Assembly: GCA_028864975.1 (NCBI GenBank)
Contig: JAGWLG010000007.1
Span: forward strand, 1-64,000
Reading direction: 5' to 3'
From: Thermoplasmata archaeon
GTDB lineage: Archaea; Thermoplasmatota; Thermoplasmata; Lutacidiplasmatales; UBA184
DNA length: 64,000 bases
The notes below the pieces were generated by a model. It was not told where the DNA came from. It saw nothing but the letters and a program-made list of their open reading frames with translations, and did no database searches. Position numbers and translations under genes: made by a program. This document shows, piece after piece, positions 34,070 through 42,296 of the stretch (position 1 is the first letter of the stretch; each line of letters opens with the position of its first letter).

Positions 34070-35458
34070 CTAGCAGTTCGCCGAGGAGGGGGGCTCGACG
34101 GGAATCTGTCCGCTCCCTTGGGTGGTAGTCCCCCCCGAGCTGTACGTTGCCGAGACGACAAGGAGTCCCCCCGCCGCGTCATTGGCCGGCACGGTCCCGG
34201 TGACCGAGGTCCAGATGACATCGCCCGAGCCTCCTCCCGCGGACTGGCCCGTGATGAGGACATCTCCGGGGAGGCCCGAGACCATCACCGTTTGCCCGGC
34301 CAAGGTTACCGTGGCGCCCGACAAGGGGTACCTGTTCTTGTCCGACACTGAAACCTTGAGCGCGACGTTGGCGTGGGCGTTCACGGCGAAGCTGCAGCTT
34401 CCATCGGGGCGGGTCGTGAAACAGGCGCTGTCGCCGCCGACCGCCGTATTGCATGAGGGATAGTCCGGTTGAGAGATGGTCGTGCTGCCATCCCCCGCCA
34501 CATCGTATGTCATCGACCCGATCGAGGGGGCCACGTACCCTCCGCAGGTCTGCGAAAGCGACTGAGAGAGGGCGATGGCGCCAGTGGTCGCGTTGAAGAT
34601 CACTTCGAACTCGGGATAGGTTCCTCGCGGCTCACCGGGAGATGAGGTGAGACAGACCCCGACCAGCATCGCCCAGTAGGTCCCTGCGGCAAAACCGCCT
34701 CCGTATGACTGCGTGAACCGTATCACTCCAAGCTCCACGCTCGCGTTCGGGTAGGACTTGAAGGTCTGGGCCGCTCCTGCGGCCATACCGTCGCTGGCGG
34801 CCTGCGTACTGTCCATGATCCCGGTCGGGATGGCTCCAAGGGAGCCCACGGGGATGGACGTGCACGTCGACAGGCTGGCTGCGGAGCCGTTCTCGACCAC
34901 CACAGCGAGGGAGGCATAGGAGTTCGGCGCCACGAGCTTCTCGTAGAAGAACGCCCAGTCCGGAGCGAGCCCCCCGGTCGTGGACCCGATCATCGCCGGG
35001 ACCCACATGGTACTGCAGCTTCCCTGGCCGCCTTCGCGGTAGGCCTGGGGAGAGGAGATCGCGATGGCCTCGTAGAGCATCCAACCTCCGCCCTGGTCGC
35101 CTTGGGCATAGGGGTCGGCCATGGCACGGGCCTGGGCAAACGACATGCCGTTCGTCGTCGGTCCCGGAGGGTGCCCGAGCCCGAGGGGATTGCCGAGCGG
35201 GGCGGAGCCCAGGGAGGGTGCCACGACGAAGAGGACCAGGAGCGCGGCGACGACCACAACAACGAGGACACCCACGAGGCGGAGCGAGTGGGTTGAAGGA
35301 CGAGGGGCGTAGGCAGGGGCTGGACCATAGCCGAGCCCTCCCGCGGGAGGAGGATAGACGACGCTTCCGCATTGGGGACAGGGGGTCGGTGAGGCGGCCG
35401 GCGTGAAGGCGCCGCACCGAGGGCACGGGAGCCAAGGAACCGTGCCAGGGGTCGCCAA
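34070..35458 (-). CDS. zinc-ribbon, single-helix anchored extracellular protein
   Basis: 462-aa protein. The N-terminal cytoplasmic zinc ribbon ('CPRCGAF...CPQCGSVVYPP') is followed by a Pro/Tyr-rich linker, one membrane helix ('LVGVLVVVVVAALLVLFVVAP') and a large extracellular domain with paired Cys and sequons. The last part ('NVALKVSVSDKNRYPLSGATVTLAG') resembles an Ig-like/carboxypeptidase-regulatory fold. The same zinc-ribbon-plus-helix layout appears at 62909 and, inverted, at 57955. Function unknown. Confidence 0.75.
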   Translation of the reverse strand: MATPGTVPWLPCPRCGAFTPAASPTPCPQCGSVVYPPPAGGLGYGPAPAYAPRPSTHSLRLVGVLVVVVVAALLVLFVVAPSLGSAPLGNPLGLGHPPGPTTNGMSFAQARAMADPYAQGDQGGGWMLYEAIAISSPQAYREGGQGSCSTMWVPAMIGSTTGGLAPDWAFFYEKLVAPNSYASLAVVVENGSAASLSTCTSIPVGSLGAIPTGIMDSTQAASDGMAAGAAQTFKSYPNASVELGVIRFTQSYGGGFAAGTYWAMLVGVCLTSSPGEPRGTYPEFEVIFNATTGAIALSQSLSQTCGGYVAPSIGSMTYDVAGDGSTTISQPDYPSCNTAVGGDSACFTTRPDGSCSFAVNAHANVALKVSVSDKNRYPLSGATVTLAGQTVMVSGLPGDVLITGQSAGGGSGDVIWTSVTGTVPANDAAGGLLVVSATYSSGGTTTQGSGQIPVEPPSSANC

Positions 35459-35531
35459 AGAGCCTCCGGGCTGGACTATGCGTCCAGGTCGCAGAAATAC
35501 CTCTCGTTGTCGCGAGGAGGGGCTCCCGAAG

Positions 35532-35825
35532 TCAGGGAGCTGGCGTCTCGCGCTCGGCGACAGGAAGCCCTCGGTGGTCCTCCTGCCCGCAGCAGGCGAG
35601 CGGGTTCAGTCCGTGCCGGCAGACCCCGACCGTTCCCGAGCTCTCGTGGACGAAGCCCATCCCATCGACGAACCTCAGCGTCCCCTCGCACCAGTGGCAG
35701 ATCTTCGGGGCGGCGTACGAGGCTTGCCTCGCCTTCGAGCAGGCAGGGCAAAGGTCGCTCGGTCGCTCTTCCCCGTCCTCGTTCCCGACGACGATCCCGC
35801 AGTTCCAGCAACGGTAGAACGGCAT
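35532..35825 (-). CDS. small multi-zinc-ribbon protein
   Basis: 97 aa from ATG 35825 ('MPFYRCWNCGIVVG'); the track's longer start includes an upstream TATA-like 'cttaag'. Several CxxC pairs ('CWNC', 'CPAC', 'CHWC') plus 'CRHG...CC' suggest two zinc-binding modules. Soluble. Similar small zinc proteins are common in archaea, roles unknown. Confidence 0.65.
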   Translation of the reverse strand: MPFYRCWNCGIVVGNEDGEERPSDLCPACSKARQASYAAPKICHWCEGTLRFVDGMGFVHESSGTVGVCRHGLNPLACCGQEDHRGLPVAERETPAP

Positions 35826-36029
35826 GCGACCTCGTGCGAACGCTCTTCCTGCGATAGGTGCGCGGCGACTTAAGGAAGTTCGGGGCTCGGCGCGTGACCC
35901 CGCGGGTCCCCACCGCGGGGTGCTCGACAACCTAAACCAAATAATACGAACAGAATGTGGCTCCAGCCCAAGCGGGGCCCGAGGGTTCGTGCCAGAACGA
36001 GCCTTGGGCTTTGCCCTGACAGGGAGACG

Positions 36030-37733
36030 ATGACCGAGCTGCTAACCGAGGTCCGAAAGCTCGGGTCCTCCTGGGCGCAGTTCGATGCCTATTGGGCCCA
36101 ACCCGCGAAGCACGCGAAGTCGGCGCCCGGGCTCGTGATCATCCACACGATCCTCGGGCTCACGGAGCACGAGAAGGCGCTCGCACGGACCTTCGCCGAG
36201 CTGGGGTTCGTCTGCGTGGCTCCGGACCTGTACAGCCACCAACGGATGCAGGTCCCCCCTGAAGACGCCCAGGAGGTCGAACGAATCCTCCGGGACGTTC
36301 CCTTCAATGGGACCTTCGTTCCGGGATTCGAGAAGGCGATCGCCTCCAGGTCGCGACAGGACCAGGAGCGCCTCCGCAAGGCTGCCCGCGTCGGGGTCTT
36401 CGCGCCGGACCCGAACGCCCTCTCGGACCTCAAGGTGTGCGTCTCGACGCTCTGCGCCACCCCGGGGGTCGATCACCGGGGGGTCACCTGCATCGGGCTC
36501 AGCATGGGGGGAGGTTACGCATGGACGCTGGCGACCGTGGAGCCCCGGGTCCTAGCGACGGTCGTCTACTACGGTCGGCCGCTCCTCCCGTACGACCAGC
36601 TCCAGAAGCTCAAGGGACCGGTCCTCGCCGTCCACGCGGGGGAGGACACTCGCCTCCTCGAACTGCTCCCCGAGATCGAGGCGGAGATGTCCTCCCAGGG
36701 GCGCTCTTTCACGCACATCACCTACCCCAAGGTGCACCACGGATTCCTGAACCCCGAGGTCTCGGCCTACCACCAGGGATGCGCTCAGGACGCGATCCTT
36801 CAGGCCCTGGCCTTCTTGAAAGAGGTCGAAGGGTCGATCCCCAAGGAGGCCGAGAAGGCCCTGGAGAGCCGGCTCCTGCCCGCCGACGCCGCCCCGCCCG
36901 GGCGCGCGGTTCCCTCCCTCGCGGAGGCGCCCCCGGTCCAAGTTCCTCGCCCCTCTGCGGAGGCCGAAGCGGTCCCGGTCGCGGCAGTGGCCGCGACGTC
37001 CGTGGCCCCTCCTACCGAACCTGAGGGGGAGGCCGCCTCGGAGGAGGTCGCAGCAGAGGTGCCTGCGGAGGTGGATGTGGAGGCCTCGGCGGAGGCGCCA
37101 GAGCTCGAATCCTCGGAGGAGCTCCAAGCCGAGCTCTCGGAGGAGGAAGAGACCAACGAGGTGGAAGAGGAGGCGGAGGAACAGGAAGCGCCGAAGGTGG
37201 AGGCGGCCCCGGAACCTTCCACTCCCGAACCCTCGAAGCCGGTCGCGGAAGGGCCGGCCCAAGAGGAGCTCCCCGCGGACCCGGTCGCCGCCTCGACAAC
37301 CCGCCCCAGCCCTCCTGTTCGCCCGTCGGCCGCTTCAGCTCCCCCGGCGACACGATCGAAGGCCGCCGTTAGTGCCGCCGAGGTCGAACTGCTTCTGAAA
37401 GGGGTCGCCCCGGTAGGCGCGTCGAGGAAGGGGTCCCCTCGAGCTCATGAGGAGCCTCCGGCGAAGCCCACCCTGGCCGCGGAGGGCTCCAAGGCGCGTT
37501 CAACCCCCGCCCCCAAGCCCGCGCGCCCGTCCGCCCGCGAAAAGGAACGCGAGCGGGAACGGGAGAAGGAGCGGGAGCGGGAAAGGCAGAAGGAGAAGGA
37601 AAGGGAAAAGGAGCGCTTGGCCCAGCGTGAGCGGGAGAAGGCTCGCGAGAAGGCCAAGGAGAAGCCCAAAGAGAAGCCGGGGAAGGGCAAGGAACCCGAG
37701 AGGACGAAGGCCGCTTCCCGCAAGGCTAAATAG
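36030..37733 (+). CDS. dienelactone hydrolase-like protein with long charged disordered tail
   Basis: 567 aa from ATG 36030, preceded by 'aggga'. Residues about 1-275 form an alpha/beta hydrolase of the dienelactone hydrolase family: 'GLVIIHTILGLTEHEKALARTFAELGFVCVAPDLY', nucleophile elbow 'IGLSMGGGYA' with Ser, acid in 'HAGEDTRLL' and His in 'KVHHGF'. Classical members use Cys at the nucleophile. The rest is low complexity: Ala/Glu/Pro-rich, then a run of Lys-Glu-Arg repeats ending 'KAASRKAK'. This tail could bind nucleic acid or ribosomes; it ends 24 bases before L44e. Confidence 0.8.
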   Translation: MTELLTEVRKLGSSWAQFDAYWAQPAKHAKSAPGLVIIHTILGLTEHEKALARTFAELGFVCVAPDLYSHQRMQVPPEDAQEVERILRDVPFNGTFVPGFEKAIASRSRQDQERLRKAARVGVFAPDPNALSDLKVCVSTLCATPGVDHRGVTCIGLSMGGGYAWTLATVEPRVLATVVYYGRPLLPYDQLQKLKGPVLAVHAGEDTRLLELLPEIEAEMSSQGRSFTHITYPKVHHGFLNPEVSAYHQGCAQDAILQALAFLKEVEGSIPKEAEKALESRLLPADAAPPGRAVPSLAEAPPVQVPRPSAEAEAVPVAAVAATSVAPPTEPEGEAASEEVAAEVPAEVDVEASAEAPELESSEELQAELSEEEETNEVEEEAEEQEAPKVEAAPEPSTPEPSKPVAEGPAQEELPADPVAASTTRPSPPVRPSAASAPPATRSKAAVSAAEVELLLKGVAPVGASRKGSPRAHEEPPAKPTLAAEGSKARSTPAPKPARPSAREKEREREREKERERERQKEKEREKERLAQREREKAREKAKEKPKEKPGKGKEPERTKAASRKAK

Positions 37734-37757
37734 AGCATCTCGCTCGGCGGCCCGCCC

Positions 37758-38045
37758 ATGCATTTCCCGAAGGAGATCAAGACGTACTGCCCGAAGTGCA
37801 AGACGCACACGGACCACGACGTCGAGAAGGGCAAGAAGCGGACCGCGAGCGAGCTCGCCTGGGGTCAGCGACGCTTCCGCCGCGCCCAGCGGGGGTACGG
37901 AGGGTTCCCCCGACCGAAGCCGGAGGGCCGCGCGAAAGCCGTCCGCCGGGTCTACCTCAAGTACCGTTGTCAGAAGTGCAAGTACGTGGTCCAGCCCAGG
38001 TCGTTCCGCTCGAGCCAGCTCGAGCTCACGGACAAGGGGAAGTGA
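37758..38045 (+). CDS. rpl44e: ribosomal protein L44e
   Basis: 95-aa zinc-binding large-subunit protein: 'TYCPKCKTHTDHDV' and 'RCQKCKYVVQ' carry the four Cys; the middle is 'SELAWGQRRFRRAQRGYGGFP'. It overlaps S27e by one base in a tgatg junction and heads the L44e-S27e-aIF2alpha-Nop10 cluster typical of euryarchaea. Confidence 0.97.
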   Translation: MHFPKEIKTYCPKCKTHTDHDVEKGKKRTASELAWGQRRFRRAQRGYGGFPRPKPEGRAKAVRRVYLKYRCQKCKYVVQPRSFRSSQLELTDKGK

Positions 38046-38257
38046 TGGCGCCGGAAGAAGAGGGCCTCCCGCCCGAGAACGCGCCCCGCCCACGCGCACC
38101 GTTCGTCGTCGTGAAGTGCAAGGACTGCTCGAAGGAGCATGTCGTCTTCTCCCGACCCGCGACCTCGGTCAACTGCAGCATCTGCGGGGCTCCGCTCGCG
38201 CGCCCCACGGGGGGCCGCGGCAACTTCCTGGGCGAGGTCGTCCGGACGGTGGCGTGA
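38045..38257 (+). CDS. rps27e: ribosomal protein S27e
   Basis: 70-aa zinc-ribbon protein of the small subunit: 'VVKCKDCSKEHVVFSRPATSVNCSICG' followed by 'LARPTGGRG'. The N-terminus is longer and more acidic/Pro-rich than usual. Translationally coupled to L44e. Confidence 0.95.
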   Translation: MAPEEEGLPPENAPRPRAPFVVVKCKDCSKEHVVFSRPATSVNCSICGAPLARPTGGRGNFLGEVVRTVA

Positions 38258-38296
38258 GCCCTTCCCTCCGGAGGGGGAAGGGACGGGGGTCGGAGG

Positions 38297-39073
38297 ATGC
38301 CACTACGAGGAGAGTTCCCCGAAGAGGGGGAACATGTGGTCGCGACCGTCCAGTCCGTGCGCAATTTCGGGGCGTTCGTCGCCCTCGACGAGTACGAGAG
38401 CCGGGAGGCGTTCATCCATCTTTCCGAGGTCGCGACGGGGTGGGTCAAGTACATCCGTGACTACATCCGGGAAGGTCAGAAGATCGTCGCGCGGGTCATC
38501 CACGTGGACCGGGACAGCAAGCAGATCGACCTGTCCTTGAAGCGCATCAACGAGCACCAGCGCCGGGAGAAGCTTCAGACCTGGAAGAACGAACAGCGGG
38601 CGGACCGTCTCCTGACCGTGGTCGCCCAGTCGCTCAAGCTCGACCTTCCGCAGGCCTACCAGCAGTTCGGGGAGGGGCTCGTCGAGAAGTACGGCTCCCT
38701 GTTCAAGGCCTTCGAGGTCGCGTCGCTCGAGCCCAAGAAGGTCGCCCAGGACGGGTTCAAGGGGGCCTGGGTCCAGGCTTTCACCAAGGTCGCCCGGGAG
38801 AACATCTCCCCTCCCAAGGTCTCGGTCTCCGGCATCCTGGAGGTCGCCCACCCCGGGTCGGACGGGGTCGTCCACGTGCGCCAGGCTCTGGCCGAGGCGG
38901 AAGCGGTCTCGCCCGAGACCGTCGAGGTCCAGTACGTGGGAGCGCCGAAGTACCGCGTTGTCGTCTCCGGCACCCAGTACAAGCAGGCGGAGGAGATCCT
39001 CCGGAAGGCCAGCGACGCCGCCCTCTCGACCATCAAGTCCTCCGGGGGCCGAGGGAACTTCACCCACGCGTGA
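38297..39073 (+). CDS. eif2a: translation initiation factor aIF2 alpha
   Basis: 258-aa subunit of the archaeal IF2 trimer that delivers initiator tRNA. N-terminal S1 domain ('VVATVQSVRNFGAFVALDEY', 'EAFIHLSEVATGWVKYIRD', 'KQIDLSLKRI'), central helical domain and C-terminal alpha/beta domain ('GVVHVRQALAEAEA', 'YVGAPKYRVVVSG'). Normal length. Confidence 0.96.
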   Translation: MPLRGEFPEEGEHVVATVQSVRNFGAFVALDEYESREAFIHLSEVATGWVKYIRDYIREGQKIVARVIHVDRDSKQIDLSLKRINEHQRREKLQTWKNEQRADRLLTVVAQSLKLDLPQAYQQFGEGLVEKYGSLFKAFEVASLEPKKVAQDGFKGAWVQAFTKVARENISPPKVSVSGILEVAHPGSDGVVHVRQALAEAEAVSPETVEVQYVGAPKYRVVVSGTQYKQAEEILRKASDAALSTIKSSGGRGNFTHA

Positions 39074-39089
39074 GGTCTTCTGCCCGGCC

Positions 39090-39323
39090 ATGACCATGAC
39101 GAACGCGGAGCTGCGCCGCTGCCGCGCCTGCCACCGCTACACCTTCCAGGAGACCTGCCCTCAGTGCAAGGCCACCACCGGGAACCCACACCCCGCCCGT
39201 TGGTCGCCCGAGGACCGCTACGCACGCTACCGGCGTGCGCTGCTCGCCGAGGTCGCGGCCCGGGCCGTCTCCCCTGAGCCGGGGGGCACCGTCGAGGGCT
39301 CCCCGCCCTCCGAGCAGCATTAA
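39090..39323 (+). CDS. nop10: H/ACA RNP protein Nop10
   Basis: 77 aa from ATG 39090. The zinc ribbon 'RRCRACHRYTFQETCPQCKATT' and 'PHPARWSPEDRYARYRRAL' are diagnostic. A 20-residue C-terminal extension is present. Works with Cbf5, Gar1 and L7Ae in pseudouridylation. Confidence 0.93.
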   Translation: MTMTNAELRRCRACHRYTFQETCPQCKATTGNPHPARWSPEDRYARYRRALLAEVAARAVSPEPGGTVEGSPPSEQH

Positions 39324-39350
39324 GAGGCGCGGAGCCTTTCGGGGGCTCTG

Positions 39351-39863
39351 ATGCAGCAGCGGATCAAGGTCGTGAACGAGATTAGCGACCTCGTGCCGGT
39401 GCTCCGGGCAGTCGACTCTCCCCTCAAGCTCCAGCTCTTCCAGCGGCTGGCCGAGACCTGGCTCACGCTCCAGGACATCGAGACCGAGTTCGGGAAGGAG
39501 GGCGTGAAGGTCCTGGGCTTCTTCGAGAAGTTGAAGCTCGTCGACTCCCGGTGGGTCTCTCGAGAGGGAAGGAAGACCCCGGACAAGAGCTTCCACAGCT
39601 ACTACTCCACGGTCAACATCAACACGACGGCGCCCCTCTCGGAGATCTCGGAGATCCTCTCCGTCGCCTCGATGGCCGACAAGGACTACGGGCGACTGGA
39701 GAAGCAGATCATGGATTGTGTCGGAGACCAGGGCCGGTTCTTCTCCGACGTCGCGGAGGAGCTCAAGATGAGCCCGACCCGCCTCAAAGGCCTCATCAAG
39801 AGGTCCGAACGGCTCGAGTTCCGGGGCCACCGGATCGAGCGCTTGAACGGCTCCCGCGACTGA
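39351..39863 (+). CDS. ArsR-like HTH regulator
   Basis: 170-aa protein with an N-terminal winged helix ('SPLKLQLFQRLAETWLTLQDIE', 'GKEGVKVLGFFEKLKLV') and a second helical region ('GQRFFSDVAEELKMSPTRLKGLIK'-like). Archaeal genomes often have a gene of this type after nop10. Probably a DNA-binding protein; target unknown. In operon with its neighbours. Confidence 0.75.
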   Translation: MQQRIKVVNEISDLVPVLRAVDSPLKLQLFQRLAETWLTLQDIETEFGKEGVKVLGFFEKLKLVDSRWVSREGRKTPDKSFHSYYSTVNINTTAPLSEISEILSVASMADKDYGRLEKQIMDCVGDQGRFFSDVAEELKMSPTRLKGLIKRSERLEFRGHRIERLNGSRD

Positions 39864-39867
39864 CCCG

Positions 39868-40485
39868 ATGGGCGAAGGCGATCGCCGACCCCGCGTCGAG
39901 GTGCTGCGTCTGGGTCATCGCCCCTCTCGCGACCCCCGGCTCACGACCCACCTCGCGCTCACGGCCCGGGCCTTCGGCGCCGGCGCGATCCATGTCGAGC
40001 CTCCGGACCTCTCCCTTGCCGAACGGGTGAGGTCGGCGACCGAGCGGTTCGGAGGGGAGTTCCGCGTCGAAGGGGTCCGTGCGTGGCGACCCTTCCTCAA
40101 GGGATGGGCGGGGACCACCGTCCATCTGACGATGTACGGAGAGGACCTGGACGAGGTAGCTCCTCGTCTCAAGGTCGCTCCCGGGCCGTTCCTGGTCATT
40201 GTCGGGGGCCCGAAGGTCCCTCGGGAGGTCTACGAGCTCTCCACGTTCAACGTCGCGGTCACCCATCAGCCCCACAGCGAAGTGGCCGCGCTCGCGCTCA
40301 CGCTGGACCGGCTCCTCGGGACGCCCCGGGAGGAGCTTCGGCCGCGGGCGAGGCTCCAGGTCCTTCCTCACCCGAGGGGCAAGAAGGTGGTCGACCACGA
40401 AGGCCGCGCCGTGGACGGGTCGTCGGCCGACACGGAAGATCTCGAGGACGAGCCCGCTCCTCCCCCGGCTCTGGGGTCTCCATGA
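39868..40485 (+). CDS. trm56: tRNA cytidine(56)-2'-O-methyltransferase
   Basis: 205-aa SPOUT-family enzyme methylating C56 in the T loop of archaeal tRNAs. Motifs: 'VLRLGHRPSRDPRLTTHLALTARAFGA', 'VHLTMYGEDL', the knot region 'FLVIVGGPKVPREVYEL' and 'VTHQPHSEVAALALTLDRL'. Stop overlaps the mevalonate kinase start (ATGA). A charged, disordered C-terminal extension of about 30 residues is present. Confidence 0.93.
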   Translation: MGEGDRRPRVEVLRLGHRPSRDPRLTTHLALTARAFGAGAIHVEPPDLSLAERVRSATERFGGEFRVEGVRAWRPFLKGWAGTTVHLTMYGEDLDEVAPRLKVAPGPFLVIVGGPKVPREVYELSTFNVAVTHQPHSEVAALALTLDRLLGTPREELRPRARLQVLPHPRGKKVVDHEGRAVDGSSADTEDLEDEPAPPPALGSP

Positions 40486-41462
40486 ACGACGCGATCCCCC
40501 CGGCCCGAGCTCCCCTGCGGGCTCGGGCCCCCGGCAAGGCGATTCTTTTCGGAGAGCACGCGGTCGTCTTCGGAAGGACCGCGGTGGTCCTCGCCTTGGA
40601 GCTGGGCACTGAGGTTGCGATCGACGAGGGCGCGCCTGGCGGTGAGAGCACGTACAACGGATCCGCGGAGGCAGCGCGTTCGAACCCCTACCTGCAGGAG
40701 GCCCTTCGGTCCCACTCCGCGGGCCACGCTTTGGCGCTGAACGTCCGTTCGGATATCCCGAAGGCCTCGGGGCTCGGTTCCTCCGCCGCTTTCACGGCGG
40801 CCTTGATGGCGGGACTGCTCTCCCTTCAGGGAGGGTCTTCCCGAGCTCGACTGGCCGAAGAGAGCTTCCGAACGGAGCGGGGCGCCCAAGGGGTGGGCTC
40901 GCCTGTCGACACGAGCGCGGCCGTGGCGGGCGGGGTGCTCACCGTCGGGCATCAGGGACTCCCCGGCGCCACCGCCCTCTGGTCGCTACCTGCGGTCGAC
41001 GGAGGCCCACCTTGGAGCGTGGGGCGGGTCCCGGACCCCGGCTGGACCTGGGTCGTGGGCTACACGGGCGTGCCCAAGGATACGGCGACGGTCGTGCGGC
41101 GCGTGGGCGAGCGCGTGAAGCGCCCCGACGGGGAGCGTCTCCTCGACGAGATCGCGCACGTCGCGGTCGAGGGCGTCGAGGCTCTTCGAGCAAAGGACCG
41201 CGCGGCGGTGGGACGGGCGATGAAGGAGAATCAACGGCTCCTCGTGGACCTCGGCATCTCCCACCCGCGTCTCGAAGAGCTGCTCGCGAGCATCGACCGC
41301 TACGCTTTGGGGGCCAAGATCACAGGGGCAGGCGGAGGGGGGTCGGTGGTCGCCCTCCCTCGGGAGGGAGAGGAAGTGCTCGTCGGACGGGCGATCTCCC
41401 ATGCGGGCGGCGTGCCGTTCCTCGTACGAGTTGCCCCCAGCGGAGCCGCCCTGGAGGCCTGA
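40482..41462 (+). CDS. mvk: mevalonate kinase
   Basis: 326 aa from ATG 40482; the track's longer ORF reads through trm56 in another frame. GHMP kinase making mevalonate 5-phosphate for isoprenoid lipids: 'APGKAILFGEHAVVFG', the ATP loop 'PKASGLGSSAAFTAAL', the catalytic-Asp region 'GVGSPVDTSAAVAGG' and C-terminal 'KITGAGGGGSVVAL'. Presence of a classical enzyme, rather than only mevalonate-3-kinase, argues against a close Thermoplasma relative. Confidence 0.94.
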   Translation: MNDAIPPARAPLRARAPGKAILFGEHAVVFGRTAVVLALELGTEVAIDEGAPGGESTYNGSAEAARSNPYLQEALRSHSAGHALALNVRSDIPKASGLGSSAAFTAALMAGLLSLQGGSSRARLAEESFRTERGAQGVGSPVDTSAAVAGGVLTVGHQGLPGATALWSLPAVDGGPPWSVGRVPDPGWTWVVGYTGVPKDTATVVRRVGERVKRPDGERLLDEIAHVAVEGVEALRAKDRAAVGRAMKENQRLLVDLGISHPRLEELLASIDRYALGAKITGAGGGGSVVALPREGEEVLVGRAISHAGGVPFLVRVAPSGAALEA

Positions 41463-41621
41463 CCGGTCCCTGAGCGGCCACTCGCTGTGGAGTTGATGGC
41501 GAGCGGCCCTTTGAGATGAGGAACGCATCTCCTGGCGCCGAGCTTTCGTCGATCGCCTGCGTACCCGCAGATTGAAGACCCTTGGAGGACTTCTCCCGCG
41601 CAGCGGAGTGGCGGCCCCGCC

Positions 41622-42167
41622 TTGCGAATGCGACTTTCACACCTGCGCGCGGTCGGGCCTGGAGGAGAGGCCATCCCTGCGCCGACACCGTCGGTGACGG
41701 AAGCCAGGGTCCTCGCGAGCCTCCGTCGGGTCCTCCACGACACATCCTTGTGCTCTCTCGCGACGGTCGCGGACGATGGGGGACCCCATATCTGCCACGT
41801 CTACTTCGCTTTCGACCAGGAGTTACGGGTCCACTTCCTCTCGCACCCCGATTCGGCCCACTGCCGACACATTCGTCGGTCGGGTCGTGCCTCGATCTCG
41901 GTCTACGATTCCCACCAGAGTTGGGGGGGGCAAGATGCGGGGATCGCGATGGACGGCGTGGCCAAAGAGTGTCGCGGTACGGACGAGACCGCCGCTGAGT
42001 CGACCTATGCTCGCAGGTTCAAAGGATACCGAACGTGGACCCGGAGCAGTGAGTTCTCTCGATTCGGCCGCAGGTATCGCTTCTACACTTTCACCCCCAC
42101 CAGTCTGAAGGTGTTCGACGAGCGGAGGCTGGGTCCCGGCCTCTTCCTCACCGCCCGGGTCCGCTAG
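41622..42167 (+). CDS. pyridoxamine 5'-phosphate oxidase-like flavoprotein
   Basis: 181-aa protein of the FMN-binding split-barrel family: 'LCSLATVADDGGPHICHVYFAF' then 'VHFLSHPDSAHCRHIRRSGRASISVYD', typical of the general-stress/F420-or-FMN oxidoreductase group. The start is uncertain; the barrel begins about 35 residues in. Substrate unknown. Confidence 0.75.
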   Translation: MRMRLSHLRAVGPGGEAIPAPTPSVTEARVLASLRRVLHDTSLCSLATVADDGGPHICHVYFAFDQELRVHFLSHPDSAHCRHIRRSGRASISVYDSHQSWGGQDAGIAMDGVAKECRGTDETAAESTYARRFKGYRTWTRSSEFSRFGRRYRFYTFTPTSLKVFDERRLGPGLFLTARVR

Positions 42168-42296
42168 GACGGTTGACGACTGGGGCGGGTCGTGTCCTTC
42201 TGAGCCCCGAGCTCCTGACCAGGTTCTTGAGAGGCACGGGTCGTGCCCTGATCCACCTCTGGGGAACGGTGGGTCCAAAGCCCCGAAGTCGAGTCC

